Positions 1-10,442 of a stretch of DNA of 49,030 bases are shown here, piece by piece. The notes beneath the pieces were generated by a model. It made no database searches. It saw nothing but the letters and a program-made list of their open reading frames with translations, and had not been told where the DNA came from. Positions within the stretch are counted from its first letter, which is position 1, and every line of letters begins with the position of its first letter. Location: the NCBI RefSeq assembly GCF_022095675.1, contig NZ_JAHYSG010000090.1:1-49030 (forward strand), given 5' to 3'. Both the position numbers and the translations under genes were made by a program. This DNA is from Dactylosporangium sp. AC04546 (GTDB lineage: Bacteria; Actinomycetota; Actinomycetes; Mycobacteriales; Micromonosporaceae).

Positions 1-31
1 CCCCTCCACTCCTCCGCTCCGCCCCTCCACT

Positions 32-108
32 CCGCGATCTTGGAGTTGTGGTCCTCGCTTTATGCGGATAAATCCGGCAAATCCGGGACCACAAGTCCAA
101 GATCGCGG
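32..108. repeat. long imperfect inverted repeat (23-bp arms)
   Basis: The arms at 32-54 and 86-108 are reverse complements over 23 bases with one mismatch, around a 31-base loop that is less GC-rich than its surroundings. The core of the arm reads CGCGATCTTGGA. It lies upstream of the response regulator gene and is longer than needed for a terminator. Such dispersed palindromes are common between genes in high-GC actinobacteria, but whether this one is repeated in the genome cannot be seen here. Confidence 0.75.
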
Positions 109-157
109 CGGATGGGCGGCGGGGCGGGCGTGCGCCGGGCCGTACCATGAGCGCACG

Positions 158-823
158 ATGCGGGTGATGGTGGTGGAAGACGATGCGCGGGTGGCGGCCG
201 CCCTGGCCACCGCCCTGCGGCGGCGCGGGCACGAGATCGTGCACTGCATGACCGCGGAGAGCGCCCTCGACACGTTCGCGGCCGAGCCGTTCGACCTGGT
301 GCTGCTCGACCTCAACCTGCCCGACGGCGACGGCATCGACGTGTGCCGGACCCTGCGGCGCAAGGACGAGAGCGTGGCCATCATCGCCGTCACCGCCCGG
401 GCCGAGGAGCGCGACCGGGTCGTCGGGCTGCAGACCGGCGCCGACGACTACGTGGTCAAGCCCTACTCCATGGCCGAGCTCAACGCGCGCATCGAGGCCG
501 TGCTGCGCCGGGCCGTGCGGGCCCAGCCGACGCCGGCCGAGGTGCTCGTCGCCGGGCCGGTGCGCATCGACATCGCGGCCCGGCGGGTGTCGGTGCACGC
601 CCGCGAGCTGGCGCTGACCCGCAAGGAGTTCGAGATCCTCGCCGTGCTGGCCCGCACGCCCGGCGTCGTCGTGTCGTACGACCGGCTGATCCTCGCCGTC
701 TGGCAGACCAGCTTCGTCGGGCGGCACACCCTCGACGTGCACGTCGGGTCGCTGCGGGCCAAGCTCGACGTCCCCGGGCTCGTGCAGACCGTCCGGGGCG
801 TCGGCTACCGGCTGGCGCCGTGA
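158..823 (+). CDS. OmpR/PhoB-family response regulator
   Basis: A 221-residue two-component response regulator. The receiver domain spans about residues 1-115, with acidic pocket E7/D8/D9, phosphoacceptor D51 (in LLDLNLPDGDG) and K101 (VVKPYS). The C-terminal winged-helix DNA-binding domain spans about 125-221, with the typical LTRKEFEIL and GVGYRL motifs. The ATG at 158 gives a standard N terminus (MRVMVVEDD); an upstream in-frame start at 62 would add an unlikely leader lying in the inverted repeat. The stop overlaps the GTG of the kinase gene (GTGA), so the two are translationally coupled. Family assignment is secure; the target genes are unknown. Confidence 0.95.
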   Translation: MRVMVVEDDARVAAALATALRRRGHEIVHCMTAESALDTFAAEPFDLVLLDLNLPDGDGIDVCRTLRRKDESVAIIAVTARAEERDRVVGLQTGADDYVVKPYSMAELNARIEAVLRRAVRAQPTPAEVLVAGPVRIDIAARRVSVHARELALTRKEFEILAVLARTPGVVVSYDRLILAVWQTSFVGRHTLDVHVGSLRAKLDVPGLVQTVRGVGYRLAP

Positions 824-2196
824 GGGTCCGCCTCGTCGGGACCTACCTGGTGCTGCTCCTGCTGGTGCTGGCGGCGCTGGAAGTACCGTTCGCGACCAAC
901 ATCGCCGGCCGGGACACCCAGCGGCTGGTGGCCGACCGGCTGGCCGATGCCACCCGGTTCGCCACGCTCGCCGAGCCGGCGCTGCGGGCCAACGAGACCG
1001 CCGAGATGTCGGCCGAGCTGGTGCGCTACGACGAGCTGTACGGGATCACCGCCATCGTCGTCGACCAGGACACGCACCGGGTGGTCAGCTCGCGGCCCGG
1101 CGTGTTCCTCGACGACGCCGACGTGCTGCGCCAGGCCCGCCGCGCCCTGGAGGGCCGGGAGGCCAGCGACGACGGCACGGTCTGGCCGTGGCGGACGGAT
1201 CCGTACGTCGTGGCGGTGCCGGTCGGCCGCGGCGGCGAGGTGATCGGCGCCGTCATCACGATCTCCCCGACGCGGGACCGGGCCAACGCCGTCGGCACCG
1301 CGTGGAGCATCCTCGCCGGCGGCGGGGTGATCGTGCTGTTCGCCGGCATCGCCCTCGCCTGGCTGCTGGCCCGCTGGACGCTGCGCCCGGTCGCCGAGCT
1401 CGACGCCGCCGCGCACGAGCTCGGGGCCGGCGACTACGCGGCCCGGGTGCCCGCCGCCGACGGCCCGCCCGAGCTGCGCCGCCTCGGCACCGCCTTCAAC
1501 GAGATGGCGGCGACCGTCGCCGACTCCCTCGAACGGCAGCGCGCGTTCGTCTCCAACGCCAGCCACCAGCTGCGCAACCCGCTCACCGCGCTGCGGCTGC
1601 GGGTCGAGGACCTCGGCGCCGACCTCACCGACCCGGAGGCCGTCGAGGGGCACAAGCTCGCCCTGGAGGAGGCCGAGCGGTTCGGCGACGTGCTCGACAG
1701 CCTGCTCGCGCTCGCCCGCGCCGAGCGGGGCCGCTTCGAGCTGGCCGACTTCGACGCCGGTGAGGTGGCCTGGGCGCGGGTGGTCGCCTGGCAGCCGGTG
1801 GCCACCAAGAAGCAGATCACGCTGCGGTACGTGCGGCCGCCGCACCCGCTGCGCGCGCGGGCCGTGACGACGGCGCTCGACCAGACCCTCGACGCGCTCA
1901 TCGACAACGCGGTGAAGTTCTCCGGCCCGGGCGCCACGGTCACCGTCCGGCCCGCCGCCGACGAGGGCGGCGTCGCCGTCCACGTCGTCGACACCGGCCC
2001 GGGCCTCAGCGAGCAGCAGCGGGACCTGGCCACCGTGCGGTTCTGGCGGGCCCCCGACGCGCAGAACGTCGACGGCAGCGGCCTGGGCCTGCCGATCGTC
2101 GCGGTGCTCGTGGAGGCCTCCGGCGGCCGGCTCGACCTGATGCCGAACACCCCGACCGGCCTGCACGCCCGCGTGTGGTTCCCGCAGGCACCCTAG
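820..2196 (+). CDS. sensor histidine kinase
   Basis: A 458-residue membrane histidine kinase, partner of the preceding regulator. It has a first membrane segment at about residues 5-25, an extracellular sensor region of about 130 residues, a second membrane segment at about 163-185 and a HAMP domain (ARWTLRPVAELDAAA). The HisKA domain carries H249 in SNASHQLRNPLTAL, and the HATPase domain has N-box DNAVKF, G1 DTGPGL and G2 GSGLGLPIV. The GTG at 820 overlaps the regulator stop. The extracellular region has no motif I can name. The gene ends 4 bases from the stop of the convergent TAXI lipoprotein gene, which may supply the sensed ligand. Confidence 0.93.
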   Translation: MRVRLVGTYLVLLLLVLAALEVPFATNIAGRDTQRLVADRLADATRFATLAEPALRANETAEMSAELVRYDELYGITAIVVDQDTHRVVSSRPGVFLDDADVLRQARRALEGREASDDGTVWPWRTDPYVVAVPVGRGGEVIGAVITISPTRDRANAVGTAWSILAGGGVIVLFAGIALAWLLARWTLRPVAELDAAAHELGAGDYAARVPAADGPPELRRLGTAFNEMAATVADSLERQRAFVSNASHQLRNPLTALRLRVEDLGADLTDPEAVEGHKLALEEAERFGDVLDSLLALARAERGRFELADFDAGEVAWARVVAWQPVATKKQITLRYVRPPHPLRARAVTTALDQTLDALIDNAVKFSGPGATVTVRPAADEGGVAVHVVDTGPGLSEQQRDLATVRFWRAPDAQNVDGSGLGLPIVAVLVEASGGRLDLMPNTPTGLHARVWFPQAP

Positions 2197-2200
2197 ACCG

Positions 2201-3121
2201 TCAGGCCTTCTGGTCCCGGTAGTAGCGGGCGGCGCCGGCGTGCAGCGGGAGCGGCGGGGTGCTGATGGCCGAGCGGATGTTCAGCCGGGCCGCCGCCTGG
2301 TGGGCCTTGGCCAGCTCATCGCGGCCGTCGAAGAGCAGCTGCGTCACGCCGTACCCGAGCATGTCCGGCATCGACGTGCGGACCACGAGGTAGTTGGCGA
2401 TGCCGACCGCCACGACGGTGTTGATGCCCCGGTACGTCGAGGCGGGCACGACCCGCTCCGCGTAGTAGTCGCCGTAGTTGTCGCGCAGGTCGGACACCAG
2501 CGCCTGCAGGTCGAGCAGCCGGATCGGGAAGGCCTGGGCCAGGGTGGTGATCGACGACACCGGCAGGCCGCCGGAGAAGAAGAACGCGTCGACCTGGCCG
2601 CTCTTCAACGCGGCCGCCGATTCGTCGAGGCCGAGCGGGACCCGCTGGACCGACACCCCGGTCACGCTGAGGATCCGGTTGGCGGTGACGGCGGTGCCGG
2701 ATCCGGGCGCGCCGATCGAGACCCGCCGGTCCCGCAGGTCGCCGATGCGCTGTACCGGGCCGCCGGCGGCCACCACGATGTGGATGTAGTCGTCGTAGAT
2801 GCGGGCCAGGGCGGCCAGCCGGCCGGGGTTGGCCCCCTGGCCGGCCCCGGCGATGTCGGCCTGCGTGAAGGCGAGGTCGGCCGAGTCGTCGAGCAGGTCG
2901 GCGACGTTCGCCTCGGACGCGGCCGTCTGCAGGACGCTGGGGCGGACCTTCGGCAGGTACCGCCGGGCCAGCGCGGCGATCGCCGTGCCGTACTTGTAGT
3001 AGACCGCCCCGGAGCTGCCCGTCGCGATCCGCAGCGTGCCGGTCGCCTCCTCCCCGGTCGACTCGCACGCGCCGAGCAGGACCGCCGACGCGGCCCCGGT
3101 CAGCAGCGCGCGTCGTCTCAC
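2201..3121 (-). CDS. TAXI-family solute-binding lipoprotein
   Basis: A 306-residue extracytoplasmic binding protein of the TAXI type, which normally feeds TRAP transporters. The N terminus is a lipoprotein signal with lipobox LLGAC (C19). The mature part shows the family pattern LRIATGSSGAVYYKYG, then ADLAFTQADIA, then a segment around DRRVSIGAPGSGT. The GTG start overlaps the TGA of the upstream HAD gene (GTGA). No TRAP permease is visible nearby. Instead the gene faces the histidine kinase tail to tail, which suggests a role as a ligand-binding accessory of the two-component system. That role is inferred; the family call is firm. Confidence 0.88.
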   Translation of the reverse strand: MRRRALLTGAASAVLLGACESTGEEATGTLRIATGSSGAVYYKYGTAIAALARRYLPKVRPSVLQTAASEANVADLLDDSADLAFTQADIAGAGQGANPGRLAALARIYDDYIHIVVAAGGPVQRIGDLRDRRVSIGAPGSGTAVTANRILSVTGVSVQRVPLGLDESAAALKSGQVDAFFFSGGLPVSSITTLAQAFPIRLLDLQALVSDLRDNYGDYYAERVVPASTYRGINTVVAVGIANYLVVRTSMPDMLGYGVTQLLFDGRDELAKAHQAAARLNIRSAISTPPLPLHAGAARYYRDQKA

Positions 3122-3720
3122 GCGGGGATTCCGAGCAGGTCCCGCAGCGTCTCGATCGTCGCCGGGGTGTCGTGGTGGTGCAGCGTGGTCATGCCGAGCG
3201 CCCGGGCCGGCTTGAGGTTGCCCGGCAGGTCGTCGACGTAGACGCAGTCCTCCGGCGCCAGCCCGACCGCCCGCGCGCCCAGCGCGTAGATCTCCGGGGC
3301 CGGCTTGCGCAGGCCCACGTCGCCGGAGATGACGACGCCGTCGAAGAGCTCGTCGAGCAGCACCCGGTCGTACCGGTCCACGCCCCACGAGTTGGAGATG
3401 AGCCCGGTGCGGATGCCCTGCCGCCGCGCGGCCCGCACGAAGTCGAGCATCGCCACGTCGTCGGCGGTGCCGCCCATGAGCCGCTCGATGAGCCCCTCGG
3501 GCGCGACGCCGAGCAGCGCCGCGAAGCCCCGCTCGAACTCGGCGACGGCGAGCGTGCCGTCCTCCAGCCCGGCCAGCAGCGACCGGGCGGTCCCGTCGCC
3601 GCGGAAGAGGTCGCGCACGGTGCCGGCCGGCAGCCCCTCCCGGGCGCAGAACGCGTCGAACGACGCGAACACGTCGGTGGTGAGCACGCCGCCGTAGTCG
3701 ACGAGGAGACCGCGATGCAT
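3118..3720 (-). CDS. HAD-superfamily hydrolase
   Basis: A 200-residue HAD-IA type hydrolase. Motif I is VDYGGVLT near the N terminus (nucleophile D8; the usual second Asp is Gly, as in many members of this branch). Motif II is LISNSWG, motif III is GLRKPAPEIY and motif IV is CVYVDDLPGNL. The length fits a small-cap phosphatase or dehalogenase-like enzyme; the substrate cannot be told. It is the first gene of a two-gene unit with the TAXI lipoprotein, which starts inside its stop codon. With the general-acid Asp replaced by Gly, activity may be unusual. Confidence 0.85.
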   Translation of the reverse strand: MHRGLLVDYGGVLTTDVFASFDAFCAREGLPAGTVRDLFRGDGTARSLLAGLEDGTLAVAEFERGFAALLGVAPEGLIERLMGGTADDVAMLDFVRAARRQGIRTGLISNSWGVDRYDRVLLDELFDGVVISGDVGLRKPAPEIYALGARAVGLAPEDCVYVDDLPGNLKPARALGMTTLHHHDTPATIETLRDLLGIPA

Positions 3721-3774
3721 GCAGCCGAGGGTAGTACCCCGGGCGACCCGGCCGGTGTGAGAAGCTCCACCGGC

Positions 3775-4848
3775 TCAGTCGCCCCGGGTCTCCTCGGCCA
3801 GTGCGAGGACGTTCTCGCGCAGCGAGTTGTGCTTGCGCTGCCGGGTCGCCGACGTGCCGCGGCTGCGCAGGTCGGTGAGCAGATCCACAGCCGTCTCCCA
3901 CTCGCCGCGGGCCTCCAGGGCCGGCCGCAGGTGGGTGAGCAGCGCGTCGATCCGCACGCCGGCCGGGACCGCGGTGCGGGTCGCCGGGTCGACCAGGTGG
4001 CCGCTCAGGCCCGAGCGGGCCGCCCGCCACGTCGCCGCCCGCAGCAGCACCTGCGGCGCCTCGGGCAGCGGCCGGCCGGCCGCGTCCTGCTCGGCGGCCG
4101 TCGTGACGAGCGCCCGGGCCAGGGCGGCGAGCAGCACGACGTCGTCGATGCGCGGGCAGGAGTCGGCGACGCGTATCTCGACCGTCGGGTAGCGCGCCGA
4201 CGGCCGGGCGTCGAAGTACACCATCCCGGCGTCGCTGATCACGCCGCTCTCCACCAGCGTGTCGACGACCTTCTGGTACTCCGCGGCGCAGGACAGGTCC
4301 GGCGGCGGCCCGACCGTCGGCCACCGGCCGGTGACGACGGTCCGGTAGGAGGCGTAGCCGGTGTCCTGGTTCGCGAAGTACGGGGAGCTGACGCTCAGCG
4401 CGAGCAGCGTCGGCAGCCACTCGCGCACGCGCCGGGTGATCCGCACCGCCAGGTCCTTGTCGGGCACCCCGACCTGGACCTGGCAGGCGGCCACCTGCTG
4501 CTCGTCGACGAGCTGGCGGTACTCCTGGGCCATCCGCTCGTAGCGCTCGTCGGGGTACACCCGGCTCGGCCGCGCCCCCGACCCGGGCACCGTGCCCGCG
4601 GCGACGATGGCCAGGCCGAGCCGGTCGCAGGCGCCGGTCAGCGAGCGGCGCTTCTCGACCAGGTCGGCCCGCAGCGCGGTCAGGTCGGTCCGCACCCCGG
4701 TGGCCGTCTCCACCATCGAGCGGTGCAGCTCCGGCTCGGCGTCGGCGACGCGCAGCACCCGCCGCGCGGCCGCCTCCAGCTCGCCGGTCTCCGCGTTGAC
4801 GACGTGGAACTCCTCCTCGACGCCGATCGTGTCACCGACGTTCACCAT
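3775..4848 (-). CDS. carboxylate-amine ligase, YbdK / glutamate-cysteine ligase type 2 family
   Basis: A 357-residue member of the GCS2 (YbdK) family, which ligates an amine to the gamma-carboxylate of glutamate or a similar acid using ATP. The N terminus TIGVEEEFHVV is the hallmark metal/ATP-binding strand. Further family features are ACQVQVGVPD, SSPYFANQDTGYASYR and VEIRVADSCP. The ATG at 4848 overlaps the end of the aldo/keto reductase gene by 7 bases, so the two form an operon. Actinobacterial members are usually annotated as glutamate-cysteine ligase family without a proven substrate. Confidence 0.88.
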   Translation of the reverse strand: MVNVGDTIGVEEEFHVVNAETGELEAAARRVLRVADAEPELHRSMVETATGVRTDLTALRADLVEKRRSLTGACDRLGLAIVAAGTVPGSGARPSRVYPDERYERMAQEYRQLVDEQQVAACQVQVGVPDKDLAVRITRRVREWLPTLLALSVSSPYFANQDTGYASYRTVVTGRWPTVGPPPDLSCAAEYQKVVDTLVESGVISDAGMVYFDARPSARYPTVEIRVADSCPRIDDVVLLAALARALVTTAAEQDAAGRPLPEAPQVLLRAATWRAARSGLSGHLVDPATRTAVPAGVRIDALLTHLRPALEARGEWETAVDLLTDLRSRGTSATRQRKHNSLRENVLALAEETRGD

Positions 4849-5828
4849 CGGCTGTGCACCGACGGGCGGATCAGCTCGTCGTACACCTCGCGGACCGCGT
4901 CGTGGGTGGCCGCCGGGAGCGGTGGGAGCTCGCCGACCGCCGCGTTGCCGCGGGCCTGCTCGCCGTTGCGCGCGCCGGGGATGACGACCGAGACGGCCGG
5001 GTGGTCGGTGATCCACCGCAGCGCGAACTGGCTCATGGTCAGCCCCTCGGGCTTCAGCGGCGCGAGGCGGCGCACGGCCTGCAGGCCGGTGGCGTAGTCG
5101 ACGCCGGAGAACGTCTCGCCCTGGTCGAACGCCTCGCCGTGGCGGTTGTAGGTGCGGTGGTCGTCGGCGCCGAAGGTGGTGTTCTCGTCGTACCGCCCGG
5201 AGAGCAGGCCGCTGGCCAGCGGGACCCGCGCGATGATGCCGACGCCCATCTTCTCGGCGGCGGGCAGCACGTCGTCGAGCGGCTTGAGCCGCAGCATGTT
5301 GAAGATGATCTGCACGGTGGCCACGTTGGGCCGGGCGATCGCGGTGAGGGCCTCCGCGACGGTCTCGACGCTCACGCCGTAGGCGTGCATGCGCCCTTCC
5401 TGCACCATGAGGTCGAGCCCGTCGAAGACCTCGTCGGTGGAGTAGACCTCGCTCGGCGGGCAGTGCAGCTGGACCAGGTCGAGCGTGTCGACGCCGAGGT
5501 TCTCCCGGGACCGGTCGTTCCAGGCCCGGAAGTTGTCGAGGTTGTACCGGTGCGCCTCCTGCGGCACGCGGCGGCCCATCTTCGTCGCGACGGTGACCGT
5601 GCGCCCGACCGGCAGGCCCCGCACGAACTGCCCGACCAGCCGCTCGCTGCGCCCGTCGCCGTACACGTCGGCGGTGTCGATGAAGTCGACGCCCGCCTCG
5701 TGCGCCGCGATGAGCGTCGCGAGGGCCTCGTCCTCGTTGACCTCGCCCCAGTCGGCGCCCAGCTGCCACGCCCCGAGCCCGACCACACCGACCGGAACGC
5801 CCGTGCGCCCCAACGTCCTCTGCTGCAT
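4842..5828 (-). CDS. aldo/keto reductase
   Basis: A 328-residue NADPH-dependent aldo/keto reductase of the (beta/alpha)8 type. It begins with RTLGRTGVPVGVVGLGAWQLG. The catalytic tetrad is visible: Asp and Tyr in FIDTADVYGDGRSE, Lys in VTVATKMGRR and His in LVQLHCPPSEVY. The C-terminal cofactor region includes VVIPGARN. The ATG at 5828 is chosen because the family usually starts within a few residues of RTLG; an in-frame GTG at 5837 is possible. It overlaps the downstream YbdK-type gene and lies just past the 13-bp minisatellite. The substrate is unknown. Confidence 0.9.
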   Translation of the reverse strand: MQQRTLGRTGVPVGVVGLGAWQLGADWGEVNEDEALATLIAAHEAGVDFIDTADVYGDGRSERLVGQFVRGLPVGRTVTVATKMGRRVPQEAHRYNLDNFRAWNDRSRENLGVDTLDLVQLHCPPSEVYSTDEVFDGLDLMVQEGRMHAYGVSVETVAEALTAIARPNVATVQIIFNMLRLKPLDDVLPAAEKMGVGIIARVPLASGLLSGRYDENTTFGADDHRTYNRHGEAFDQGETFSGVDYATGLQAVRRLAPLKPEGLTMSQFALRWITDHPAVSVVIPGARNGEQARGNAAVGELPPLPAATHDAVREVYDELIRPSVHSRW

Positions 5829-5890
5829 GCCCTTCACCCTATGCCGCCGATGATCCCCCCGCCCGCGGTGTGCGACGGGCGGGGGGACCC

Positions 5891-5948
5891 CATTCGGTCA
5901 GAACATTCGGTCAGAACATTCGGTCAGAACATTCGGTCAGGACATCGG

Positions 5949-5954
<6 letters not shown>
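5891..5954. repeat. 13-bp tandem repeat, about 4.9 copies
   Basis: Tandem copies of CATTCGGTCAGAA begin at 5891, 5904, 5917 and 5930. The fourth has one substitution at its end, and a fifth copy at 5943-5954 has lost one T. On the minus strand each unit contains TGA, and the innermost copy supplies the stop codon of the nucleotidase gene (5949-5951). It fills most of the space before the aldo/keto reductase gene. Confidence 0.97.
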
Positions 5955-7727
<1,773 letters not shown>

Positions 7728-7810
7728 GATGCGCCTTCCGTGTTGATCGGGGCGCCTCGTGGGCGCCGCCTCGCACCATAACCACTGGTCGATGCTGGGC
7801 GACCCGCGCC

Positions 7811-8065
7811 CTAACCCGTCCAGCCGAGCACCGACTCCCCGAACGACAGCGCACCGAACCACACCGCGGCGTCGGCGACCGGCACGACGAGGGTCCACAG
7901 CGGACGGTCACCGCGGACGAGACGGAACGCGACGACGGTGAGTGCCGCCCAGGCGAGCAGCAGCAGGCCTACCGCCCAGCCCGGGGCGAGCAGCCCGGAC
8001 GCGGCATACCAGACGAATGTGGCGAGGTGGGCGGCGAAGCCGATCCAGCCGAGGACGCGCGGCAC
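7811..8065 (-). CDS. small membrane protein, three predicted TM segments
   Basis: An 84-residue hydrophobic protein with three membrane segments: at about 5-24 (VLGWIGFAAHLATFVWYAASG), 28-46 and 53-75, the second and third joined by RLVRGDRP. No family is recognised with certainty. The GTG at 8065 is preferred; an in-frame TTG at 8089 lies further upstream. It sits divergently from the M28 aminopeptidase gene and in tandem with the nucleotidase. Real coding is supported by the compact hydrophobic pattern and high third-position GC. Confidence 0.65.
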   Translation of the reverse strand: MPRVLGWIGFAAHLATFVWYAASGLLAPGWAVGLLLLAWAALTVVAFRLVRGDRPLWTLVVPVADAAVWFGALSFGESVLGWTG

Positions 8066-8169
8066 CGCCTCATGATATGAGCCAGGCAAGAGGTTGACGT
8101 CTATCGATGTACGTCGGGATACTCGGGCGGCCCGCAGCGGTCGGTCGATCCCGCCCTGACGGGCCGTGA

Positions 8170-9732
<1,563 letters not shown>

Positions 9733-9742
9733 CGCTGCCGCA

Positions 9743-9774
9743 GGGATGGCGCCGGTTCACGCCGGCGCCATCCC
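9743..9774. terminator. hairpin between convergent genes, 13-bp perfect stem
   Basis: The arms at 9743-9755 and 9762-9774 pair perfectly (GGGATGGCGCCGG) around a 6-base loop. It is 10 bases past the aminopeptidase stop and contains the stop codon of the convergent TetR gene in its loop, so it could stop transcription in both directions. There is no T-run on either side. Confidence 0.65.
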
Positions 9775-10356
9775 CAGCAGGCCGCGCAGGCCGTTGAGGT
9801 ACGTCGTCCGGTCGATCCGCCCGACGGTCACGTTCTGCAGGATGTACCCCTGGACGAAGCCGAAGATCGCCGAGCCGGTCGCGTCCGGGTCCGTGCCGGC
9901 CGGCAGCTGCCCGTCCCGCTGGGCCCGCTCGGCGAGGGCGCAGGTGGCGGCGCGGATCTGGCCGTAGATGCCCGACACCATGGCCGCGATCTCCGGGTCG
10001 TGCACCGCCTCGCCCCAGACCTGCACCGCGATCCGGACCGCGCCGCCGGCGTCAAGCTCCCGGTCGACGTGCCCGAGCACCTCCTCCAGGACGTCGAGCA
10101 GCGGCGGCATCGGCTCCTGCCGCAGCAGCCCCTCGACGGTGGCGACGACCGCGACGACCTTCTCGGTGGCGATCGCCTTGATGAGCTCGGACTTGCTGGT
10201 GAAGTATCGGTAGAACGCGCCGACCGAGAGCCCGGCCTCCTTGATGACGTCCTGCATCGACGTCTGGTGGAACCCGTTGCGCACGAAGCAGCGCGTCGCC
10301 GCCTCGACGATCTGTTCCCGCCGGGCCGCGAGGTGAGCTTCAGAAACGCGTGGCAC
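9757..10356 (-). CDS. TetR-family transcriptional regulator
   Basis: A 199-residue TetR repressor. The N-terminal helix-turn-helix is complete (QIVEAATRCFVRNGFHQTSM, then DVIKEAGLSVGAFYRYF). The C-terminal ligand domain has a bundle pattern (VRIAVQVWGEAVHDPEIAAM). The GTG at 10356 directly follows GGAGG with no spacer, and a perfect TATAAT ends 6 bases upstream, so the mRNA is probably leaderless. An 18-bp near-palindrome just upstream of that hexamer is a likely self-operator. The regulated target is not evident; the next gene upstream is a large membrane protein on the same strand. Confidence 0.92.
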   Translation of the reverse strand: MPRVSEAHLAARREQIVEAATRCFVRNGFHQTSMQDVIKEAGLSVGAFYRYFTSKSELIKAIATEKVVAVVATVEGLLRQEPMPPLLDVLEEVLGHVDRELDAGGAVRIAVQVWGEAVHDPEIAAMVSGIYGQIRAATCALAERAQRDGQLPAGTDPDATGSAIFGFVQGYILQNVTVGRIDRTTYLNGLRGLLGMAPA

Positions 10357-10362
10357 CCTCCG

Positions 10363-10392
10363 ATTATAGAACGAACGATCGCTCGCTTTGAC
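10363..10392 (-). promoter_or_regulatory. tetR promoter with embedded operator
   Basis: Read on the minus strand, TATAAT (10368-10363) is followed by six bases and then the GTG start, which predicts a leaderless transcript. Immediately upstream, 10370-10387 is an 18-bp near-palindrome centred on CGATCG with two mismatched pairs, placed where a repressor would block polymerase. The -35 element is weak (GTCAAA at 10392-10387). Confidence 0.6.
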
Positions 10393-10442
10393 GGAACGCC
10401 GAGGTGACGGATGGCACGGCGGTGGGCGGTGCCGACCTTCGG

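Noticed and set aside
2201..4420. A single 739-codon minus frame joining TAXI and upstream sequence
   Set aside because: The upstream part is out of frame with the HAD gene and without motifs; the TAXI start at 3121 overlapping the HAD stop is the natural boundary.
3775..5769. A 664-codon fusion of YbdK-type protein with an N-terminal extension
   Set aside because: The extension is the aldo/keto reductase gene read in the wrong frame; the family N terminus is at 4848.
8141..8154. CGGTCGGTCGATCC near the M28 gene as a fourth copy of the livF-livK palindrome
   Set aside because: It matches only one half of the palindrome, so it is probably a chance high-GC match.
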